Of a stretch of DNA of 8,930 nucleotides, positions 4,561 through 8,930 are shown one piece after another. The position numbers were made by a program, and so were the translations under genes. A model generated the notes under the pieces. That model worked only from the letters and a program-made list of their open reading frames with translations. It made no database searches and was not told where the DNA came from. The DNA is taken from positions 1 through 8,930 of the forward strand of contig JACMMN010000368.1 of NCBI GenBank assembly GCA_014379075.1. Direction: 5' to 3'. Source of the stretch: Pyrinomonadaceae bacterium. Lineage in GTDB: Bacteria; Acidobacteriota; Blastocatellia; Pyrinomonadales; Pyrinomonadaceae. Each line of letters opens with the position of its first letter. The first letter of the stretch is position 1.

Positions 4561-6263
4561 AGATCACGATCAACCTTATTATTTTAATTTTTTGTATTGC
4601 GTTTACCGGTGCGGCGTTCGGCCAGACGGCGGAATTCACATACCAGGGACGTTTCACAGATACCGCCCAGCAGCAGCCAACGAACGGAACTTATCAAATA
4701 CGGTTCGCTTTGTTCGACGCGGTGAGCGGCGGGAGCCAGATCGGCCCGGCGATCGTTAATCCGTCCGTGCTAGTCACGAACGGCATTTTTACGGTCAGCC
4801 TGAATTTTGGAGCAAGTTCGTTCAGCGGAGCGACGCGATTTTTGCAGATCAGCGTTTTTACGATACCGGCCGACACTTACGTCGGCCTTACACCGCGCCA
4901 GCCGGTGACGAGCGCTCCATACGCGATCAAGGCTCTAGATTCGGACACGGCCGCGGCGGCAGAAGATGCGGCGAACCTCGGCGGCGTTCCGGCGACACAA
5001 TATGTTCAGACAAACGATTCGCGGCTCAACGACGACCGCAACCCGACTGCGGGCAGCGGAAATTACGTCCAGAATCGGCTGACGCCTCAAACGTCGACAA
5101 ATTTCAACATAGATGGAAACGGAACCGCCGGCGGGACGCTCACCGGCGATCTGATAAATTCCAATTCGCAATACAACATTGGCAATGCCCGTGTCCTGGG
5201 TGTGGCGGGCCAGAACAACACCTTCGCCGGATTTGGATCGGGCTTCGTTAACACAGGAGTCAACAATTCTTTTTTTGGAAGGTCGGCCGGTTTTGACAAT
5301 CTGACCGGTGGACAGAACGCTTTCTTCGGCAGCTTTGCGGGGGCAAACAATACGACCGGCTCCGAAAACTCTTTCGCGGGCAGCGGCTCAGGGGACACAA
5401 ATACGACGGGCAGCCTTAACTCGTTTTTCGGCAAAGCAGCCGGAAGCGCAAACACGACGGGCAGCAGCAATACCTTCATCGGACGAGAAAGCGGACTAGC
5501 GAACACCACTGGATTTTTTAATACGTTTATAGGAAGAAACGCGGGCAGTGCGACTACGACCGGCTTTCAAAACACTTTTTTCGGTGCGAATGCCGGAACG
5601 GCTAATCAAACCGGCGACAACAATACTTATATCGGTTTCAATGCCGGAACCAATAGCGTAACCGGAAGTAATAATACGCTCATTGGATACAACGCCAATA
5701 CTTTCAGCGCTTCGGCAATTTCGAATTCAACCGCGATCGGTGCCGGAGCCACTGTCACCAGCAGCGACACCATTGTTTTAGGTACCGACTCCACAAGAGT
5801 CGTGATTCCGGGTACGGTTCATGAATTACGAATTACAAATTTCTTACAGACGGACAGGTTGTATATCGATACTTTACCCGGCGGCGGCGGGACGGACATT
5901 TGCATAAGAACCAGCGACCGGGTTATCTCTCAATGCTCTTCAAGCATTCGCTACAAAGATAATATCGCTTCGTTTAACCCGGGTTTAAGTTTGATTAGTC
6001 GTCTACGGCCGGTAACCTTCGATTGGAAATCGGACGGCTCGAACGATTTGGGTTTGGTCGCCGAAGAAGTAGCAGCTGTCGAGCCCCTGCTCGCAACTTA
6101 CAAAGACGGTCAAGTCGAGGGCGTAAAATATGACCGCGTCGGCGTCGTGCTGCTCAATGCCGTCAAAGAACAGCAAACCCAGATCGAATATCTCAACCAG
6201 CAGATAGTGATCTTGAAATGGCTCATTTGCACCGGAAGTGGTTCCTCCGGACCGTGCAAATGA
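4557..6263 (+). CDS. Secreted repeat-rich fibre-like protein with C-terminal S74 intramolecular chaperone
   Basis: The 568-residue protein begins with a signal peptide (MKITINLIILIFCIAFTGAA, cleavage near residue 22-23). Residues about 27-125 form a beta-rich domain opening with FTYQGRF and ending with TPRQPVTSAPYAIKA. A linker follows, then ten repeats (220-388) and a YadA-head-like stretch NSTAIGAGATVTSSDTIVLG (390-409). The C-terminus (about 461-555) is an S74/endosialidase-type chaperone: SSSIRYKDNI, LRPVTFDWKSDG, DLGLVAEEV, VKYDRVGVVLLNAVKEQQ, then a coiled coil. Ser462 and Lys467 have the i/i+5 spacing of the self-cleavage dyad. Such domains trimerise fibres and then cut themselves off. 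The start is ATG 4557, with GGAGA (4546-4550) 6 nt before it; the frame is open further upstream, but only ATG 4557 gives the signal peptide. It is coupled by ATGA to the small HTH gene. Likely role: surface or released trimeric fibre; partner unknown. Confidence 0.87.
   Translation: MKITINLIILIFCIAFTGAAFGQTAEFTYQGRFTDTAQQQPTNGTYQIRFALFDAVSGGSQIGPAIVNPSVLVTNGIFTVSLNFGASSFSGATRFLQISVFTIPADTYVGLTPRQPVTSAPYAIKALDSDTAAAAEDAANLGGVPATQYVQTNDSRLNDDRNPTAGSGNYVQNRLTPQTSTNFNIDGNGTAGGTLTGDLINSNSQYNIGNARVLGVAGQNNTFAGFGSGFVNTGVNNSFFGRSAGFDNLTGGQNAFFGSFAGANNTTGSENSFAGSGSGDTNTTGSLNSFFGKAAGSANTTGSSNTFIGRESGLANTTGFFNTFIGRNAGSATTTGFQNTFFGANAGTANQTGDNNTYIGFNAGTNSVTGSNNTLIGYNANTFSASAISNSTAIGAGATVTSSDTIVLGTDSTRVVIPGTVHELRITNFLQTDRLYIDTLPGGGGTDICIRTSDRVISQCSSSIRYKDNIASFNPGLSLISRLRPVTFDWKSDGSNDLGLVAEEVAAVEPLLATYKDGQVEGVKYDRVGVVLLNAVKEQQTQIEYLNQQIVILKWLICTGSGSSGPCK
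5214..5720 (+). repeat. Ten in-frame 51-bp coding repeats (17-residue units)
   Basis: The encoded units align as xNTFxGxxAGxxNTTGx. The first has 16 residues and the next nine exactly 17, covering residues 220-388 of the fibre protein. Examples are QNAFFGSFAGANNTTGS, LNSFFGKAAGSANTTGS and QNTFFGANAGTANQTGD. The bases have diverged while the Asn-(Ser/Thr)-Phe, Gly, Ala-Gly and Thr-Gly positions are held, so these are old repeats kept by selection on structure. A trimeric beta-roll or beta-helix stalk, like YadA heads, is the natural reading. Confidence 0.88.
6224..6262 (+). other. Compound hairpin spanning the fibre gene stop codon
   Basis: CATTTGCAC (6224-6232) and GTGCAAATG (6254-6262) are perfect 9-bp inverted repeats. 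Inside them CCGGA (6232-6236) can pair with TCCGG (6246-6250), or GGAA with TTCC around GTGG. The right arm includes the first two bases of the TGA stop. No U-run follows, so it is not a standard terminator. It might protect the mRNA 3' end or reduce read-through into the next genes. Confidence 0.4.
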
Positions 6264-6408
6264 AAGCGGCAATACGGTTTCCGGCGGAGGTCCGGGAAGA
6301 TGAGACAGCGCAATCTCGCGAAGTGCCGGAGTGGGCCAAGGCAAAAAAATATTGTTTGCTGAAGCATCTAAAATTACCTGTTTAGGAAGTTCGCCGAAAG
6401 AATTAATC

Positions 6409-6867
6409 ATGAGAAACCTTCAGAACAAAAAGGTCTATGCGGAAATAATGGAGCGTCTTCAAAATATAAAACCTGAAAGCCCTAGGCTCTGGGGAAAGAT
6501 GACGGCTCATCAAATGATCTGTCATCTGACAGATGCGTTCCGAGGGGTAATGGGTAAAAAACACGTGGCGCCGACGGGAACTTTATTTCAGCGAGCGGTC
6601 GTCAAACGTTTGATGTTGAACCTGCCGCCGATGCCGGTCAGGAATTACCCGACATCGCCGGAGATCGATCAGGAAATAGGCGGCACCACGCCGGCAGAAT
6701 TTGGAGCAGACATGGAGAAGCTTTACAGCATTATTCTCGACTTTATAAGAGACGGTGACGAATTCCGCCGGTGGTCTCATCCCTTTTTCGGCAGCCTGTC
6801 GAGGCGTGAATGGTCGCGCTGGGCGTACCTTCATTTGAACCATCACTTGAAGCAGTTCGGAAGATAA
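6409..6867 (+). CDS. DUF1569 / DinB-like four-helix protein
   Basis: The 152-residue protein matches the DUF1569 pattern of the DinB/YfiT-like superfamily: LWGKMTAHQMICHLTDAFR near the start (His39) and HPFFGSLSRREWSRWAYLHLNHHLKQFG at the end (His124, His142, His145/146). In the superfamily a His triad on a four-helix bundle binds a divalent metal; members act on or bind small thiols in some lineages, but DUF1569 has no established reaction. No signal peptide is seen. ATG 6409 is chosen because the family begins with a helix like MRNLQNKKVYAEIMERL. An in-frame GTG at 6331 would add 26 unconserved-looking residues. A weak GAAAG precedes the ATG. It follows the fibre gene by 145 bp and precedes the membrane protein gene by 28 bp, so it is probably cotranscribed with the latter. 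Confidence 0.82.
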   Translation: MRNLQNKKVYAEIMERLQNIKPESPRLWGKMTAHQMICHLTDAFRGVMGKKHVAPTGTLFQRAVVKRLMLNLPPMPVRNYPTSPEIDQEIGGTTPAEFGADMEKLYSIILDFIRDGDEFRRWSHPFFGSLSRREWSRWAYLHLNHHLKQFGR

Positions 6868-6895
6868 ACAAAGGAATTCTCAAAAGTAGGTATTT

Positions 6896-7597
6896 ATGAT
6901 CGAAAATATCCCATCTTACATTAACTGGTGTTTCGCGTTGATAACGGCCGCGACCGTCATATTTTATCTATCCGCGGTCTCGAAAACAGATCGGCGGGCG
7001 GCCACGATCACCGGCGTTGTTTTGGCTGCATTGCTAGGACTTCATGCGGTTTTGGCTTACACCAGTTTTTACACCGTCAAGACAGTTCCGCCGAGGTTTT
7101 TTCTCACCTTGCTGCCGAGTACGGTAATTCTTTTAATACTATTTTTCGCCTTTACTAAAAATGTCGGTTCTTTTGAATTGATGAGACTGCTGACGCTTTT
7201 ATCAAGCGTCCGGGTTCCCGTTGAAATTGTCCTGCTCGGGCTTTATCGGGAAGGACATGTGCCGCAGCTAATGACCTTCGAAGGCAGAAATTTCGACATC
7301 ATTTCGGGCGTTACGGCTCCGCTGGCCGCATGGCTGGCGTTTCGCGGCGGCAAGATCAATCGGCCTCTGCTCATCGGCTGGAATCTGGCCGCCTTCGGGC
7401 TGCTTTTGAACATTTTGATAAATGCCGTTCTGGCGCTCGAAACACCTTTTCAGCAATTCGCGTTCGACCAGCCCAATCGAGCGGTTTTGTATTTCCCGGT
7501 CATCTGGCTGCCGGCGATCGTCGTACCGATTGTTTTTGTCAGTCACATCGCGAGCCTATGGCAATTACTTTTTCGCTCCAGCAATGAAACGGTTTGA
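6896..7597 (+). CDS. Unrecognised polytopic membrane protein, about seven helices
   Basis: The 233-residue protein is strongly hydrophobic. Likely membrane helices lie at about 8-27, 35-57, 68-88, 98-116, 135-150, 157-181 and 198-225. The best-conserved-looking segment is the loop MTFEGRNFDIISGVTAPLAA (125-144); I have a sense of similar uncharacterised proteins in Bacteroidota and related groups, but no function. A second polar loop (ETPFQQFAFDQPNRAV) precedes the last helix. The start at ATG 6896 has GTAGG about 5 nt upstream. The gene begins 28 bp after the DUF1569 gene, suggesting one transcript. No transporter or enzyme motif is visible. Confidence 0.72.
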   Translation: MIENIPSYINWCFALITAATVIFYLSAVSKTDRRAATITGVVLAALLGLHAVLAYTSFYTVKTVPPRFFLTLLPSTVILLILFFAFTKNVGSFELMRLLTLLSSVRVPVEIVLLGLYREGHVPQLMTFEGRNFDIISGVTAPLAAWLAFRGGKINRPLLIGWNLAAFGLLLNILINAVLALETPFQQFAFDQPNRAVLYFPVIWLPAIVVPIVFVSHIASLWQLLFRSSNETV

Positions 7598-7684
7598 GCG
7601 TCAATTCCGACCGGACGGAGCTCCGGAAACTACGCAAGATCGAATAATTGCAATACTTAGATATAAATAAGGACAAATAAAATT

Positions 7685-8173
7685 ATGGGATACATAGATA
7701 CATCCGAGAAACTACCGATCTTTTACAACGTCGTTCAGGCCGTCGGCAAAAACTGTCCGAACAAACGCGACGATGTGATGCTTATTCAATACCTGCTCGA
7801 TTGGCGATATAAAAACTGTCAGCCGCGTGGGGCCGTGCCGAAGGGAGTCATTAAGGTTGACGGTATCTACGGCGGCATAACGCAGAACTGGATACTCAAA
7901 TTCCAGCTCGACATCATGCTCAGCGGCGGTTCGATCCAGGCGGATAACCGCGTCGACCGGATTCGCGACAAGGAGAGTTTCTGTGGCTCAGTGTCGCAGA
8001 TGTGCTACACGCTCTGCTGGCTTAACTGGATCGTCGCCGATGAAGAACACGAGGCGTTTGCAAAAACAGGGCTATTCGTCCCGCTGCAGAACCCGCATTC
8101 CGTTCCGCCGCCGTCGAACGATATGGTAATACCAGCCGCACCGATGATGATTCCCGCGGTAGGCGGCCTTTGA
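7685..8173 (+). CDS. Peptidoglycan-binding-domain-like protein
   Basis: The 162-residue protein contains a divergent PG_binding_1-like fold (about residues 24-95). NKRDDVMLIQYLLDW is the first helix with its Asp/Gln-Leu pattern, and VIKVDGIYGGITQNWILKFQ is the VDGxxGxxTxxxIxxFQ hallmark. The fold usually tethers proteins to cell-wall muropeptides, but here there is no signal peptide and no catalytic domain. Five cysteines (24, 45, 100, 107, 111) are unusual for a cytoplasmic protein of this size. The C-terminus is a Pro/Met/Ala-rich tail (PAAPMMIPAVGGL). AAGGA lies about 12 nt before ATG 7685. It is 87 bp after the membrane protein gene and 18 bp before the secreted protein gene, with which it probably forms an operon. 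It might be cargo or effector-like, but that is speculation. Confidence 0.68.
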   Translation: MGYIDTSEKLPIFYNVVQAVGKNCPNKRDDVMLIQYLLDWRYKNCQPRGAVPKGVIKVDGIYGGITQNWILKFQLDIMLSGGSIQADNRVDRIRDKESFCGSVSQMCYTLCWLNWIVADEEHEAFAKTGLFVPLQNPHSVPPPSNDMVIPAAPMMIPAVGGL

Positions 8174-8191
8174 TCGAACAGGAGAAATGAA

Positions 8192-8701
8192 ATGAAGAAA
8201 CTATTTATTTTGATACTTGCTATCAGTTCCCTGGCGGATCAGGGAGTAGGACAGATCGGCACGGGAGGCGGTTTTACGCTAGAACAATCTGTGATCGCAT
8301 CGGGCGGAGGGGCGGCTTCGGGCGGAAACTTCCAGATCACCGGCACTGCCGGACAATCGATCGCGGGAACACATTCGGCCGGTCCCGCAAACGGCTTGCA
8401 CGGCGGTTTCTGGAATGGGCCGCCGCCTTCACCTACCGCCGCGGTCGTATCGGTTAGCGGCCGGGTCACAACTGCCAACGGCCGCGGAATCAAAAACGCC
8501 CGCCTAACTCTTTTTGATTCCAGCGGCCTGTCACATTCTGTACTCAGCGGTTCGTTCGGTTATTATAGCTTTGCCGGAATCGACGCCGGCCAAACAGTGA
8601 TCGTCAATGTTGTAACGAAACGATATGAATTCTTAGAACCCTCCCGGATAGTGAACTTGACAGCGAGCATCGGCGGATTAGATTTTACGTCCATCCAATA
8701 G
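8192..8701 (+). CDS. Secreted protein with carboxypeptidase-regulatory-like (transthyretin-like) domain
   Basis: The 169-residue protein has a signal peptide (residues 1 to about 20, MKKLFILILAISSLADQGVG). A Gly/Ser-rich module follows (27-75: FTLEQSVIASGGGAASGGNF, then ITGTAGQSIAG and LHGGFWN), a pattern seen in secreted proteins of Acidobacteriota and relatives. After a proline linker comes a beta-sandwich of the carboxypeptidase-regulatory-like type (86-168): VSVSGRVTTANGRGIKNARL, then SGSFGYYSFAGIDAGQTVIV. There are no catalytic residues; such folds are structural or carbohydrate/protein-binding modules. A strong AGGAG (8180-8184) sits 7 nt before ATG 8192, and the previous gene ends 18 nt upstream. 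The protein is short, lacking the repeats or C-terminal sorting signal often found in larger members. Confidence 0.83.
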   Translation: MKKLFILILAISSLADQGVGQIGTGGGFTLEQSVIASGGGAASGGNFQITGTAGQSIAGTHSAGPANGLHGGFWNGPPPSPTAAVVSVSGRVTTANGRGIKNARLTLFDSSGLSHSVLSGSFGYYSFAGIDAGQTVIVNVVTKRYEFLEPSRIVNLTASIGGLDFTSIQ

Positions 8702-8761
8702 CGGACCTCGGACACGCGTCTCAAACTCGTATCGAGAGCAAGAACAATTAAGGGTTCAGGG

Positions 8762-8771
8762 GCTCGCGAGC
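8762..8771. other. 10-bp perfect palindrome in the 3' non-coding region
   Basis: The 229 bp after the last gene (8702-8930) contain no supportable gene. Within them GCTCGCGAGC is a perfect palindrome, and the hexamer TCGGAC occurs at 8708, 8773 and 8800. Either could be chance. The intrinsic terminator is the only confident element there. Confidence 0.25.
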
Positions 8772-8843
8772 ATCGGACGAATATGCGAGGTTTATAAAGT
8801 CGGACAAGGTATTTTTAGGTAAATTGTAGGTGAAAAAAGTACT

Positions 8844-8869
8844 GGCGTTCCTGATGGAACGCCTTTTTT
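8844..8869 (+). terminator. Strong intrinsic terminator
   Basis: GGCGTTCC (8844-8851), loop TGAT and GGAACGCC (8856-8863) form a perfect 8-bp GC-rich hairpin followed directly by TTTTTTATTT. On the other strand the hairpin is followed by AGTACTTTTTT, so it may also work for a gene entering from the right. It lies 142 bp after the last stop codon and probably ends the 7685-8701 operon, or a small transcript started in the gap. Confidence 0.9.
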
Positions 8870-8881
8870 ATTTCTTGCGTG

Positions 8882-8930
8882 CTGTAAGAAATTACAGTTA
8901 CCGAGTCAAATGCGTCCATTAAAATTACAG
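8882..8930. repeat. CTGTAA/TTACAG inverted repeat and AAATTACAG direct repeat at the window edge
   Basis: CTGTAA (8882-8887) and TTACAG (8892-8897) form a 6-bp inverted repeat around GAAA. AAATTACAG recurs at 8889-8897 and at 8922-8930, the last nine bases, 33 bp apart. Two copies are too few to call an array. They could be operator half-sites for a gene to the right. Confidence 0.3.

Noticed and set aside
5087..5509. A 140-residue minus-strand open frame opposite the fibre repeats, itself repetitive
   Set aside because: Its periodicity is inherited from the 51-bp coding repeats on the other strand; it shows no independent signal.
5214..5720. Regular 51-bp repeats considered as CRISPR or tandem satellite
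   Set aside because: The repeats are in frame, diverged in DNA but conserved in protein, with no identical repeats or unique spacers.
6331..6408. N-terminal extension of the DUF1569 protein from GTG 6331
   Set aside because: The added 26 residues do not resemble the family start, while ATG 6409 begins exactly at the expected first helix.
7611..7626. CCGGA/TCCGG hairpin after the membrane protein gene
   Set aside because: It is a short 5-bp stem with no U-run, so not supportable as a terminator.
1..8930. Known defence, toxin-antitoxin, CRISPR, secretion or biosynthetic cluster
   Set aside because: No hallmark genes (nucleases, helicases, Cas, NRPS/PKS, secretion ATPases) are present. Only the repressor/ImmA pair and the incomplete protease hint at a mobile or effector context.

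Overview
The window is bacterial chromosomal DNA, moderately GC-rich and gene-dense. The best guess for the host is an Acidobacteriota of the Blastocatellia/Pyrinomonadales kind. This rests on gene style only: an OmpR-type winged-helix protein fused through one membrane segment to a long PD40/TolB-like propeller, secreted proteins with a carboxypeptidase-regulatory-like fold, a secreted protein ending in an S74 chaperone, and a small CxxC plus helix-turn-helix protein. No rRNA or other phylogenetic marker is present.

Left part (1-1770), minus strand: the N-terminal piece of a papain-like (C70/AvrRpt2-type) cysteine protease runs off the left edge and has its own promoter-like sequence. Upstream of it lie an ImmA/IrrE-type (M78) metallopeptidase and a phage-CI-like helix-turn-helix repressor, a classical repressor/anti-repressor pair. 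They are followed by a plus-strand tRNA-Thr(CGT) with encoded CCA and a good sigma70 promoter. Just past the tRNA are two copies of a 9-bp motif. The tRNA, the repressor/ImmA pair and these repeats resemble the edge of an integrated element, but no integrase or second att copy is visible.

Middle (1891-6263): a 732-residue membrane-anchored regulator (minus strand, TTG start) faces a plus-strand pair across 165 bp. The pair is a 101-residue CxxC/helix-turn-helix protein whose stop overlaps (ATGA) the start of a 568-residue secreted fibre-like protein. That protein has ten almost perfectly periodic 17-residue repeats, a YadA-head-like stretch and a C-terminal S74 self-cleaving chaperone. A tandem 10-bp near-repeat in the divergent region is a candidate site for the winged-helix regulator.

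Right part (6409-8930), plus strand: a DUF1569/DinB-like protein and an unrecognised seven-helix membrane protein are closely spaced. They are followed by a peptidoglycan-binding-like cytoplasmic or unclassically exported protein and a secreted carboxypeptidase-regulatory-like protein, also closely spaced. A strong intrinsic terminator at 8844-8869 closes the block. No known defence, CRISPR or biosynthetic system is recognisable. The most distinctive unit is the divergent regulator / small HTH / repeat-fibre locus.
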